Assembly (NCBI GenBank): GCA_027886185.1
Contig: WOAB01000211.1
Span: forward strand, 2,828,001-2,892,000
DNA length: 64,000 bases
DNA from: Rheum nobile
Taxonomy: Eukaryota; Streptophyta; Magnoliopsida; Caryophyllales; Polygonaceae
Direction of reading: 5' to 3'
A program made the position numbers and the translations under genes. The notes under the pieces are model-generated. The model was not told where the DNA came from, ran no database searches, and saw only the letters and a list, made by a program, of their open reading frames with translations. How positions within the stretch are numbered: the first letter of the stretch is position 1; the number at the start of each line of letters is the position of its first letter. Positions 36,101-47,229 of the stretch are shown here, piece by piece.

Positions 36101-37054
36101 AGGGATGACAGAACTGGTGAAGTGGATGCAAAATGAGAGGTTAGTGAGCCAAACCAATCTACTTAACTTAATAATGACTTGAAAATACTTCCTTATAGAC
36201 TGACAAACTAATATATGGCCTGACTATTAGTATAATGACATGAAAATGTTTCCTTATGGACTGACAAACGTATATATCACCTGTATATGTACTAATTTGT
36301 CCTGAAAAAGTCTAAATGTTTACCTGTTTGCCTTGTTTTTTTATTCAAATGAATGTATGTTTGAATATGACGCAGTAGTGAACCCCGAATTGGACCGAAT
36401 GGGCATGAAGTGGATAAGAAATTCGTTGAGAAATTGTTTGCCCCCAACGACTGGTTACAGGGTGAGGTAATATTCATATACATCCTTTTAAAATATTATG
36501 CAATTATAACATCGTTTTCAATGGATACATTAACATTGTTGCACCATTACAGCATTTGGAGCAAATGATGTTCCCTTATCGTCAAAGGATTTCAGAGGAT
36601 CCGGAGCGATTTTCGAAGGTGATAGTGCTTGACACCTTTTGGAAAACCTTGGTCACCGCTGAGTTCAATCGTTTCCAGAATGACTTTCCACGTAAAGCTG
36701 AGGATGCAGTGATGAAGTACATGAAAGGTGAATGTCCGACATATTTTGGCAAGAGATGGGATGATGCCGAACGCATATATGTTCCATTCAACATCATAGA
36801 CTCCCACTAGTTTTGCCCTAGATATTGAACTATATGACTGGTGTGTGACCTTGTATGACTGCAATATGGATCTGTACTCAGATAAGGAGATTTTTGACAT
36901 GATCCATCCCGTCACTACGACTGTTCCAAGGTATGTCAAGCTGTATGAGCCACTGGCCAAGAGATGTGAAGCACTCTTGGACAAGCCAATGTCGGTGTCT
37001 CGTCGGGATAACCTTAAGCAGAACAAGCGCGGGTAAGTATATGTGTCTAATGCA
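33127..37054 (+). pseudogene. DUF1985/Ulp1-like gene of MULE copy 2, main part
   Basis: It begins with the DUF1985-type domain (YKWHREELFFGRINQN; FGPIIKIMKNLKLC; RFSMEEFRLIT). TGA at about 33418 is shared with copy 1. After intron 33823-33908 follow a helical/acidic region (34000-34980, tandemly duplicated), the 20-bp-repeat intron, 30-residue acidic repeats (DQGV--GTEV-VEEVAKGDG, about 35560-35810, one more intact than in copy 1), the basic segment and the first half of the Ulp1 fold (36556-37035). Here the His motif is broken (TCCCACTAG: SH then stop). The gene continues at 51064 across an intron holding element E. Confidence 0.8.
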
Positions 37055-37074
37055 ATGATAAATCCTTATCAAAC

Positions 37075-38395
37075 TGACGTGGCCGAAATATGCAATGCAA
37101 ATATCGTTGAATAGCCTAATCAAAGTAAAAGTCCTAACAAACCTACTAAACAGATGTATAGCAAGCAAGCAAGGGTCGAACCCACAGGGAGGAAGTAATC
37201 AATCTATGTGTTTATAAGCATGCAAAGTAACAAGGGGGTTTTGATTATCAAACACAGTGAGTAAACAACTTTGGTTGATTTGAGAATATGATTGGGGAAA
37301 GTAGTTTCACTAGAACGAGATCCACAATACAGAGATGTAATAAATCTATTAAATCCAAGTTCTTTCACTATTCTTATGGTTGTTCCCACCCTGATCTTGA
37401 TTTACTACCAATTCAGACAGTTGTTGATAGTACTTACTACAATATCAATGGAAGAAAACCTTACCACTAATAAAGCAATAGCAATGAATACAAGGATATA
37501 GGATACATGCAAATAGAAGAAAACCTTACTACTTAACATGCAAATGATTCTCACTCACAATTGCACACTCGTATTCCACTATATGCAACAATTATGTTTG
37601 CTACTAGATATGCACTCGTATTCCACTATATGCAAACCCTACCAATTGATAAATATTACTCAACCTAGTTGATCAGGCTATGAAGAATAACAATGAATCA
37701 ATATTCAATATAACCAAGAGAATCAAACCAACACATATAAGAATAGGAACAAGGAATAAAAATCTCACAAACACATCAACTGTATTGCTTCAAACGTCTA
37801 GTAGAACAAAGGGAAATTAGTGCTCCATTCAGATGCAAAAATGAAACCCTAATGAAAAGTAAAACTGCATGATATCAGAGTAGTGTCTATCTTCTTAACC
37901 TAGAAAAGGGTCTTAAATAGGCTTAGGAAAAATAAGTTAACCTAATGGAAATAACAAAAGAAAATAAAATAATAGAAATAAGGAAATCCGAAATGCATAA
38001 AAGGAAATAAAATCCTTCTGGCCGCGGGGCGTTACGTGCCTCACCGCGGGGCGGTGAGATCCTTCTCTGGCGCGGCCAACTCTTCTCTGAGACCCACTGC
38101 CGGGTCGTGGTGGCATCTGGCGCGGGGTGGTGAAATCGCCCACTCCTTCTTCAGCTCGTCTTCTTCTTCTCTTCTGCTCTTCATTACTACCAAGTGTTGG
38201 TAGTCTTCTCCAATAAACTCTAGCAGAACCTCATCCATCTTCATCATCTCCATCTCCGTCTAAGCTGTAAATCCCTAGATATCTTCACTTTTCTCCACAA
38301 CTTCTGGATCATAGACTTAGCCTCAAATCTCATCCTAAACTCCTCCAAATGATGCTAATAATTTCTAGTAAAGGTGCATGAAATGACACCTATCA
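37075..38395 (-). repeat. 3' LTR of element E
   Basis: 1,321 bp, closely similar to 49693-51018. It contains one GC-rich block (38018-38140) with CCGCGGGGCGGTG-type motifs. That block has one more motif copy than in the other LTR, which in turn carries TTTGATCACAG at about 49960 that is absent here. Confidence 0.93.
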
Positions 38396-39149
38396 AATTC
38401 CCCTATACTTAGACCTTTACTCGTCCCGAGTAAGCTAATGATAAACCTACTCCCTCAATCAAACACCAAGGTCTCAGGAAGTACAAGAAAATATGACACC
38501 AGCAACTACAATATATCAACAATTAGCTCCAGACAACCAAAACAAGTGATGCAAAGATAATTATAATCCTAACTCCAATCTAGCTCCTTATCGCTCCAAG
38601 AGTGGCCTACCCGAGTCCTCCTTATGACTCCCCTTATTATGACGCCTCGCCAAGAATAATGAGAAATCCTAAAATCACTCTTCTTCTTTTACACTCATCT
38701 TGCCTAGGCGCCCTCTCGGGTTTTCACCTAGCCACTCATTTCATTTTGCTAGATATCTCACAAATACTCGCATCACTCCAGTCCATTTTTGCACCGGTTT
38801 ATACCAGTCGGACTACCTGCTTCTTACCTGAACCGCCCTTTTGGGTTTTCAGCTCATCCCAGGATTTTAATTGTCTTTTTACATATTTTTGGCTTTTTCA
38901 TTTTTTTTTTGAAAAGAAATACTCGAATGGAAATTACAGAAAAACAAAGCTATGTACAAAAGATAGACATACAGCAAGTCTAAATCCCTCCCCCATACTT
39001 AAACCGAACATTGTCCTCAATGTAGAAAAGAGAACAACAAATAAAATAGGGGAAGGAGAAATAAACTCATTGTGGGCCTGATGGCGGTGGTGGTGGGAAC
39101 CTCCCGAAGTAGTCCCTCATATGAGCGTCCATAGCGTCCAGACGCTCAT
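38396..39149 (-). other. 3' noncoding region of element E with polypurine tracts
   Basis: On the minus strand AAGTATAGGGGAATT abuts the 3' LTR (38396-38410). A second tract, AAGTATGGGGGAGGG, is at about 38989-39003, and a third at about 40369-40383. No gene was recognised; a T-run (38900-38911) is present. Confidence 0.55.
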
Positions 39150-39356
39150 CTACATCAGCACGGAACTGGGTGCCTTGTTCAAGAAAGTCCACAGGCCACA
39201 CTCTGTTAAACACAGGGATACACACTCCAACATACCAAACTCAGCCAACGTCGGCTTGTCAAAGAATTTAGTAGCCAACACCTTCCTCTCCTTCACAACA
39301 TTGTAGACTTCATTCTCATCCCTCGTAGATACTTGCTTCCTACATCTAGGTGCCAT
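39150..39356 (-). pseudogene. Remnant of the Athila env-region ORF (N-terminal piece)
   Basis: The frame starting MAPRCRKQVST continues with KFFDKPTLAEFGMLE and GLWTFLNKAP. This layout (a Phe-Asp, then 'L--LG', then 'LGW--FL') resembles the first part of the plant-transposon protein found after pol in Athila elements. It is short and isolated, so I call it a remnant; the position between protease and 3' LTR fits. Confidence 0.45.
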
Positions 39357-40225
39357 AAGTAATGAATTGAGATGCTCAAAACAGAGGGCAACCAAGAGGA
39401 CTTACAAACGAGCGAAAACACGAAGTCTGGTAGTCTCGACGCGGGGCGGTGGACGAGTCGCCGGGTCGCGGTGAGATAACTGGAACTTCTCACCGGGTCG
39501 TGGTGGGGGTCGCCGAGGGGTGGTGGCAGGCGACGCGAGGCAGAGCGACGCGAGGTGGGGTGACTACGACGCGGTGGGGTTATGTGTTTTGCTTGTTTGT
39601 GAGGCTAAACTCCAAATTGGGAAAAGAAACTCAAGATTAAGGTAATTGGAGGTTAGATTCGGACCAAGAGCAAGAGGGATCGGTGGGAAGAATGGGGAAT
39701 TGGAGAACTTGAGAGGGGTGTTGGATATGGAGGGTTTGAGAGAGTGAGGGCTAGGTTAGGGAAAGGGAATAGGAAGAAAATGGGTTGATGGGGCCGGTCA
39801 TATACAATGGCCCAAATAGAAATCTCGGCCCAAAAAGGGGGCCTAAACCGTCAAATCCTTAGTTACCACTCAAGAAATAAAAATTTTACTCCCCGTTTAA
39901 GGTTTTTTCGAGGCCCTTTATTCTTTTTTTTTCCGGAGTTGAGAAGGAATACCAGACCTCCACCGCGGGGCAGTGGTCTCCACCGCGGGGCAGTGGTCTC
40001 CACCGCGGGGCGGTGGCTTCTACCGCGGGGTGATGAGAATTAGCTGGGAACACCGTCTCTCTCCATTTACTTTCGTACCTGAAATGTTAGTGACAGGCGA
40101 ACGAAACAAAGCAAAAGAAATTACGAAATTAATCTAAAAGAAAGAAAACTCAAGGAAGACTACCACGGGTTGCCTCCCGGATAGCGCCTTAGTTAACGTC
40201 GTTGGCTCGACGTACTGCAGATCAA

Positions 40226-41210
40226 TCACCACCTAAAATAGGATCCCCTCGGAATCCTCTTACTCGTCTCTTCCTGCTGGGACTTCCCATGGAAAGGCTT
40301 GGACCTTAGACCATGTTCCCTCTTTGCCAATGACTCCATGATTGCTCCCTTTGGAGCATCTCCCCCATACTTAGAGCGATGTGGGGGCCGATAGGGCTTG
40401 ACCTGATCATGCTGCACGACACTAGATGAAGGCTTACAGCCTTGTATGGTTAGTGCAGGGGGGCAAGTGCCCAAATTAGAGGGAATTGAATCTCCTATGT
40501 CATCGAGTAAGACATCATACTCATGCGAATCAAAAGGTTCAATAATAGCAGACAGTTCAACTATGGTCTCCACTACACTAGTCTTAACATTTTCCTGAAT
40601 AGGATTATCGATATCACTAGTGCAGCAAAGGGGAGACAATTCAATGGAGTTGGCCTTATGAATATTATGCTCAAAAATTATTCCATCAAATTCCATAGTC
40701 AAAGTTCCACTATCCACATCAATCTTCGTCATGGATGTTTTCATAAAAGGTCGACCTAACATAACAGGAGCAACCTGCTCATCATAGTCCATATCCATAA
40801 CAAAGAAATCAGCAAGGAAAATCAAAGGACCTATCAGCAAGAACATCCTCCACAATACCCTTAGGAGGCACACAAGAACCATCAGCAAGTTGTATCACAA
40901 TATTGGTATCATGCAAGGGTCCTACTCCTAAATCCCCAATCAATGAATAAGGAAAAACATTAATAGAGGCACCCAAGTCTAGCAAGGCTTTCCCAAATCG
41001 ATGCTCACCTATAGCAATAGGAATAGTGAACGTACCTGGATCCTTGCACTTCTCAGGCATACGCCTTTGAAATACCGCCGAGACATGTTCACCAACCGGA
41101 ACCTTCTTCTGGACCTTCAGCTTTTGTGTCCTCTTGACGGTGCACAACTCCTTCAAAAACTTGGCATATTGAGGGATAGCCTTAATAAGCTTGAGAAGAT
41201 GAATATTCAC
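40226..41210 (-). pseudogene. Aspartic protease region of element E
   Basis: It has the typical Athila linker (RYAKFLKDLC-like 'QYAKFLKELC', then MPEKCKDPGTFTIP), the catalytic motif LLDLGASINVFPYS (about 40935-40980), IQLADGS and GRPFMKT. The frame shifts near 40850. RT should follow but does not: the sequence runs out at RGSYFRW (40226) and then the conserved noncoding block GGTTGCCTCCCGGATAGCG (about 40167-40186). Confidence 0.8.
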
Positions 41211-41266
41211 CTCACAGTTTCGGAACGTCTCGAAAAGATCACTGTCGTCGGCGACCCTTCTAGCCT

Positions 41267-42745
41267 TTAGCGCCTCGGGAAAAGGTGTTGGTGGCTTCTC
41301 AGAACCAAGAGGGGGAAAAAACGGGAAAAGGTGCCGGGTCGCGGTAAGCTCACCGCGGAGCGGTGGTTATCGCCGCGGGGTGGTGAGGTCGCGGTGGGAT
41401 TACTGAGATTTGCCACCGGGTCGCGGCTAGTATCGCCGTGGGGCGGTGGCAAGCATCCTTCTTTCATGGCCTCAGCCTCAACTTGTCGCCGGGTCGCGGT
41501 GGAGTCCACCGCGGGGCGGTCACCGATATTCTTCTTCTCAGACTCGCTCTCCTCTTCAGTAATAGGAGGAACGACCAGCTTCTTTCCACTTCTGAGGGTG
41601 ATGGCACTCACATTCTCCCTTGGATTCATTGTAGTCTGAGAGGGTAGGGAGTTAGATGTCCTTTGGTCAATCTTGGTTACAACATCAGCCACTTGGCCAA
41701 TCTACCTCTCCATATTCTTTATGCTTGACTCAGTAGTTTGCACATGAGTTGTGAAGTGCATTGTTAAGGTCGTGAGCAAGTCGTTAGTTGAAGGGGAACT
41801 ACTAGCTTGGGGAGCAACTGGTAGCTCATAAAAGTGAGGTCGTGATGTTGGTTGTTGTATCTGCTGTTGATTATATCGATGTCTAATAGGTCCGTAACCT
41901 CCAGCAGCGTATACTTCAGTAGTAGTGGCATCCTGAAGTTGGGGACAAGCATTGGTGTTGTGAAATGGATCAGCGCAAATTCCACAAGCATTGTGATGTT
42001 AAGGTGCTTCTTGTTTACCCATCTTCGCAATAATGTCTTTCAATGAAGCAATTTCTTGCAATAAATGTGCATCATTGGAGTTAACAGCATTAACTCCTCT
42101 GGTCTTTGGGGCTTCATCAAAATCCCTTGTGCTCTCAGCCATATCATGAAGTTTAATCATGGCTGCATCAGGGGTCATATTCAAGATACTACCACCACAA
42201 GTAGCATCTATGATTCTTCTTTCATCATCCAGCAGCCCATTGTAAACATAGAGCACTAGAGCTTTCTTGTCAAAACCATGGAATGGGCAACTAGAACAAA
42301 GTCGTTTGAACCGCTCACAATAGTCATAAAGGGTATCCTCCTCTCCTTGTTCAATACTGGCAATCGCCCTTTTCAAGGCATTCTCCATCTTGGTTGGGAA
42401 ATATTGTGCGAGGAATGCCTTTTGTAGCTTAGCCCATGAATCTATGCTTCCACCAGGCAGATGATAGTACCAGTCTTCAGCATCATCCTTAAGAGTGAAC
42501 CCGAAGGCTCTCATTTTAATTTGATCTTCAGTGACGTTAGCTGGTTTAATGCTCATGATGACGTTGTGGAATTTACCCAAGTGTAGGATGGGGTCCTCTC
42601 CACATCGTCCATGGTATCTCGGGAGCAACCGTAGCACTCCTGTTCTGAGCTCAAATGTCACACCATCCGCAAGGGGTGGAATGATTACAGCCAATGGCTG
42701 TTGTATCAGATCTGGCGCAGTCAGCTGTCGGAGTGTCTGTGCCAT
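41267..42745 (-). pseudogene. gag of element E (Athila-type)
   Basis: From MAQTLRQLTAPDL at 42745: Gag core with EDPILHLGKFHNV, EDQIKMRAFGFTL, DDAEDWYYHLP and YDYCERFKRLC, then a CxxC-H-C knuckle (CGICADPFHNTNACP, about 41960-42000) and the linker NVSAITLRSGK. TAA at 41999-42001 and TAG at about 41706 interrupt the frame. The GC-rich repeat block (41330-41520) lies within the linker-coding part. Element D sits 53 bp upstream of the start. Confidence 0.85.
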
Positions 42746-42797
42746 TCGTACTTGTTTCTGTATCAACTTCAACAAGTAGTGAATCAGTAGCAAAGGT

Positions 42798-45155
42798 TGT
42801 AACACCCCCAAATTTAACCCCATTTGGAAGCGCTACTGCCGATGACCCCGGACGTAAACCCCGAAGTCACCCCAGGCTTTTCCGACGTCATAACTGACTT
42901 AAAACACAGTTACGATACTAAAATCATAACTTTTATTAAACCACATGGTCGCTGAATTACACGATTCCTAAAACGACCCAAATACATCATCAATACAAAA
43001 ATAGCACAGCGGAAATCGTTTTAAACACAAAGCGACAAGACAAGTTGTCGAAAACAAAACACCGTTCATCTTCATAGTCGCTCTAGCCTTCTCTGAACAG
43101 CAACATATCTGCATGTGCCGAAACGGACGGACGACACCCCCATGACGTTACAGATAAATAAAATACAAGCGTTAGTCTAATGAATAGACTAAGCAAGGAC
43201 GGAAAACATACTCCAGTAATTCACACAAATGCTAAACAAGCAGTTTCACATATCACAAATCATATCAAATCCTCAAGCGTTAACTTAACAGTTAAACATA
43301 TTAACATATCACATCAGACATTGCATACGAGCGATCTACAACTAAGACGAGCTTTTCCTAGCTGCACTACTCGCCCAAGGTATGTTTAATTATGTGCGAC
43401 AACGGCACTTATCTTATTTAAATGACCACACACGCACATCACGTTATAAGCCTTTAACATCTCTCTACAAGAGATAACACGGGGAATAAATCCCAGGGAA
43501 TAAATCACAACCGGTTGTACTTTAACAAAATAACGGGGAATAAATCCCAGGGAATAAATCCCAACAAGTTGCATTTCTGCGTGCACGTATCCTTTATTAG
43601 GATAGGGTCATGATGACCTAACAAAACTAACGGGGAATAAATCCCAACAATTTGCATTTCTGCGTGTATGTATCCTTTATTAGGATAGGGTCATGATGAC
43701 CTAACAAAACTAACGGGGAATAAATCCCAGGGAATAATCCCAACAATTTGCATTTCTGCGTGTACGTATCCTTTATTAGGATAGGGTCATGATGACCTAA
43801 CAAAACTAACGGGGAATAAATCCCAGGGAATAAATCCCAACAATTTGCATTTCTACTCACGGACTGTACTAGCAGTCAAACACACAATCACAACACAGAG
43901 AATCATCACGGCTCACTCTGAACAACTAACACCCTAGATTTAATAATCTAAACACACACGATAAATCACATCAAAGACCCTTACGGTCTTCACCTGCACA
44001 AATCTAGAATAGACTAGCGTCGGTTCTAGCAAAATATACAACCTAGTATAATATCTTCTTTTAAACACATAACGTTATCAAAACAATTCCCAACATAATT
44101 AACAACAAAACAATTGATAATTAATGAAACATGATTAAGCAAGAGCGAACCGCCACTTGCCTTAAATCCGACAAGCTCGAACCAAGCAGAGCAACGTCTA
44201 GTTCCTGGATCTGAAACTGGAGCAAATCTTGGATAATAAATCCCTAAGAAATGGCCCATAACAAGACCCTAAGTTAGATTCAATATACTTATATATGAAT
44301 CTAAAAGAATACAAGAAGAAATCAAAGGAAACGAGCAAAGCCCAAAGCCAAACCACAAAACACACAACTCGGACACACAATACCGCGATCGCGGCAGGTC
44401 GCGGTCGGTCGCGGTTTTGTGCTGTGACAGTGGCCAGCTCGCGAGACGACAATGGAGAATTTCTTACCCAAACCGATTTGTTTGCCTTCGATTTGTCTAT
44501 GGTTCGATCTCCAAACACCACAAAGCTTCACACAACACTCAAGAGCACCTTCTCAACTCAAGAGACACTCGAAATCTCCCACACACGAAGCTCAAAACTG
44601 CTCAACAATGGTGGACAGAAAAACAGATGGAGAGAGAAGAGGATGAAGAAGAGCTTCTTAGCTCCGGGTTTCACCTCCTTTTATAGCCCCAATCCGACCA
44701 CCTCCAAGGGAACAAGGGGACAAAGGCGAAGGGCCAGTTGGCTGCCCACTTGGCCTGCCCAAAAATATCCCAAAAACAGAGCTACAGTAACCGCCACGCG
44801 AGGAAGACGACACTGCTCAGCAAAATACATTACCGCGATCGGCCGCGATCGCGTCAGGTCGCGGTTCATCGCGGTCAATCGCGGTTGATCGCGGTTTCTG
44901 GCCGACTTCACTTATTTTTATCCGAACTTGGTTTGGATTAAATTTCTTAACTCTGGGTTAAATATATTCGTACATTAACGATACATTAACCCCGTAAACA
45001 CCTCAACTGTATTATATAATGCTCGGAAAATTCTACAGAGCTTAGACCCCTCTTCAGAAGGTCCGAGACTCACTGAATTAAATCCGTCTAGCAAAACGGG
45101 CATAAGAAAAATTTAAAAATAATTCAAAATACCCTTAAAAATTACGGGGTGTTAC
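42798..45155 (-). repeat. 3' LTR of element D
   Basis: Starts TGTAACACCCCC, ends GGGGTGTTACA. Minus-strand TATA box at 44679-44685. GC-rich blocks of TCGCGGT motifs flank it at 44831-44900 (upstream) and 44384-44417 (downstream). A tandem repeat of about 100 bp (GGGGAATAAATCCC + AGGATAGGGTCATGATGACC) occupies 43470-43855. Confidence 0.94.
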
Positions 45156-45518
45156 ATTACTACCCCCTTATTTTAAGTTTCGACCCCGAAACTTGCATTA
45201 TCAAGGCCGACAACAAGTAGGGAAAGTATCTAAGTACACCCGTCTCAGTCTCCCAAGTAACCTCTCCGGTTTCTAACTTGGAGCACATAACTCGTACCAA
45301 AGGTACCACCTTGCTACGCAGCTGTCTCAAACTTCACCCTGAATGGTAATCGAGACATCTGACAAACGCTTGGTTTAAACCAAATATTTATATTAGCAAG
45401 AATATTTACAACAAAAGTTTTACAACCTTGCTGCATACTTAAACTTACTAACACAACCATTCAAATCAAAAGACTGGGTAACACCCAAATCTACAACCTA
45501 CAACAAAAGTAGAAAGCT
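45156..45518 (-). pseudogene. Polypurine tract and pol remnant of element D
   Basis: Minus-strand AAGGGGGTAGTAA abuts the LTR. Next come chromodomain codons matching element B (for example 'GTTACTTGGGAGAC'), then an abrupt jump at about 45320-45335 to protease-coding sequence equivalent to B around 10010. About 3.5 kb of pol has been deleted. Confidence 0.75.
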
Positions 45519-46862
45519 TTAAGCAAATGGAAAATCAGATCCATCCGCCTCACGCATCACGTAAAGATGTTGACCTTGACTTCCAGAAGCTATTGGAGCC
45601 TTCCCTTTATTCTGTGCAGTCGTCTGCATCGTAGGACTAGGAGCCTCCACCGGTTTAAACTTCGGCCGGTTGCTCTGAATAGCAGACCCTTGCTGAAACT
45701 CAAATCTTCTTTGCTTTCTCTGCAGGCAAAACCTCTGCATGTGACCTGCTCTTCCACAGTCATAACATGTCCTTATCTCTCTTTGACACGCAAAGCTTTT
45801 GTGTCCAATGGCACCACAATTAAAACACTGGATCAGACCCTGGTCTTGACCCGATCGTTGTGTCGACCCTTCTTGAGTCATCTCGGTCTTTGCCTTGCTT
45901 GACTTAGCAAGTTTAGACGGTGGAGCCGGACGTTTAAATCCGCTCGTCTGAGACTGATCTTGCATCAACTTCTGCTGATCATGCTTCTTCGCTGACTCCT
46001 CTAGAGTCACTTCTACCTGATAAGCTGCATCCACGTACTGCTCCAAAGTAGAGCATCCGTGACGCACCATCCATGGTTTAATGTCTGGGCCCATCCACTC
46101 ATGGAAGTGCCAGATCTTCTGCTCCTCGCTGGTTACATCTGACCCAGCGTATTGCAACAAATGATTGAACTTAGTGGCAAGCTCTGTCACCTTCAATCCT
46201 TCCGTCTTCGGATACATGAACTCCTTGTGCTTCTCATCCCTCATAGCTCGGGAAAAGAAACGGTCGGTCATCTTGGCTTTGAACATTCCCCAGTTCAGCC
46301 CTGGATGATCTGCCAACCTGGTGCCTTCCCACCATTCACTGGCTTCCTCTTTCAGATGGAGAGAAGCAATATGCACCTTCTCAGCTTCAGTGCACTCAAT
46401 ATTGCGGAATAACCGCTCCAGGTGTGAGAACCAATAGGCCACTCTGACCGGTTCTCCCTTTCCGTCATAGCTGTCAGGCCTCATAGAATTTATAGCCTTT
46501 AGTGCACGGATATAATTACCTCCATTCCTGATCACTTCTTCCTGATGTACCAGGACATTTGGTTCCACAACTCTAGGAACCACTTGAGAAATTGGCACCT
46601 CTTGTGCCTGAGGCGCAACTGGTCGCAGTATCTCAGCCACTGCTTGCACAATCATTTCTCGAAATACTTCCATTGCAGCAGCATCTAAATTCATCGGAGC
46701 ATTAGCCTGAACTTGGACACCGCCTTCGGAATTATTGTGAGCAACAGACTCGTGCTCCTCCACAGGGTTTGGAACAACCCTTACATCCGGTCTCGGGTCA
46801 TTGCTCGGCCCAGTACCAGCATGAATAATATCTCTTGGGTCCACCATCTGATTACCGATCAA
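45519..46862 (-). CDS. Intact Gag of element D, 447 aa
   Basis: A single open frame from MIGNQMVDPRD to SDFPFA. Landmarks: a long N-terminal variable region, RPDSYDGKGEPV (about residue 134), WFSHLERLFRN, WWEGTRL, FFSRAMRDEKHKEFMYP, and two CCHC knuckles, CFNCGAIGHKSFAC and CYDCGRAGHMQRFC (45740-45830). It aligns along its whole length with gag of B and is the only complete gag in the window. It should form RNA-packaging particles in the cytoplasm. Translation stops in the region where B continues into protease. Of the two near-adjacent ATGs the first is used here because it is conserved with B. Confidence 0.9.
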   Translation of the reverse strand: MIGNQMVDPRDIIHAGTGPSNDPRPDVRVVPNPVEEHESVAHNNSEGGVQVQANAPMNLDAAAMEVFREMIVQAVAEILRPVAPQAQEVPISQVVPRVVEPNVLVHQEEVIRNGGNYIRALKAINSMRPDSYDGKGEPVRVAYWFSHLERLFRNIECTEAEKVHIASLHLKEEASEWWEGTRLADHPGLNWGMFKAKMTDRFFSRAMRDEKHKEFMYPKTEGLKVTELATKFNHLLQYAGSDVTSEEQKIWHFHEWMGPDIKPWMVRHGCSTLEQYVDAAYQVEVTLEESAKKHDQQKLMQDQSQTSGFKRPAPPSKLAKSSKAKTEMTQEGSTQRSGQDQGLIQCFNCGAIGHKSFACQREIRTCYDCGRAGHMQRFCLQRKQRRFEFQQGSAIQSNRPKFKPVEAPSPTMQTTAQNKGKAPIASGSQGQHLYVMREADGSDFPFA

Positions 46863-47213
46863 AGTCCAAGTACTTTACACATTAATATCTATTCATAATG
46901 TAATAAAAAGTCAACTTGGATTTAGATCAACTTGGTAAACTTTCCTAGATGAACACCAAACCGGAATACTTAGGTTCTACAACCTCAAATTCTGACAAGA
47001 GAACTAAACTCGAGTCTAACTGGAGATGGCGAAACCATCTCGACTTCTTCCGAGTCCCTCTGAAGAGAACAGAATGCACCCTCAACTACGGGTGACAAAC
47101 AGAGAATCTTAGTCTTTTTAGACACAGAAGCAAACTTCCGTATCAGACTGTAGAAGGCACGACTATGAACGGCTTTTTATTTGAAAAATTCAGAGCTCTT
47201 GGAAAACATTTTA
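46863..47213 (-). pseudogene. Leader of element D with the first ~120 bp of a deleted ORF0
   Basis: Minus-strand 47100-46975 matches the start of ORF0 of A (GGTGCATTCTGTTCTCTTCA; CGCCATCTCCAG), after an acceptor-like CCCGTAG. The acidic body is deleted, so D has lost ORF0 but kept gag. Confidence 0.65.
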
Positions 47214-47225
47214 GCTCTGATACCA
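47214..47225 (-). promoter_or_regulatory. Primer binding site of element D
   Basis: Minus-strand TGGTATCAGAGC, an exact tRNA-Met primer complement, four bases from the 5' LTR. Confidence 0.93.
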
Positions 47226-47229
47226 TTTC

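Noticed and set aside
43470..43860. Regularly spaced palindromic repeats resembling a CRISPR array
   Set aside because: The 'spacers' are themselves repeated, and the whole array lies within an LTR.
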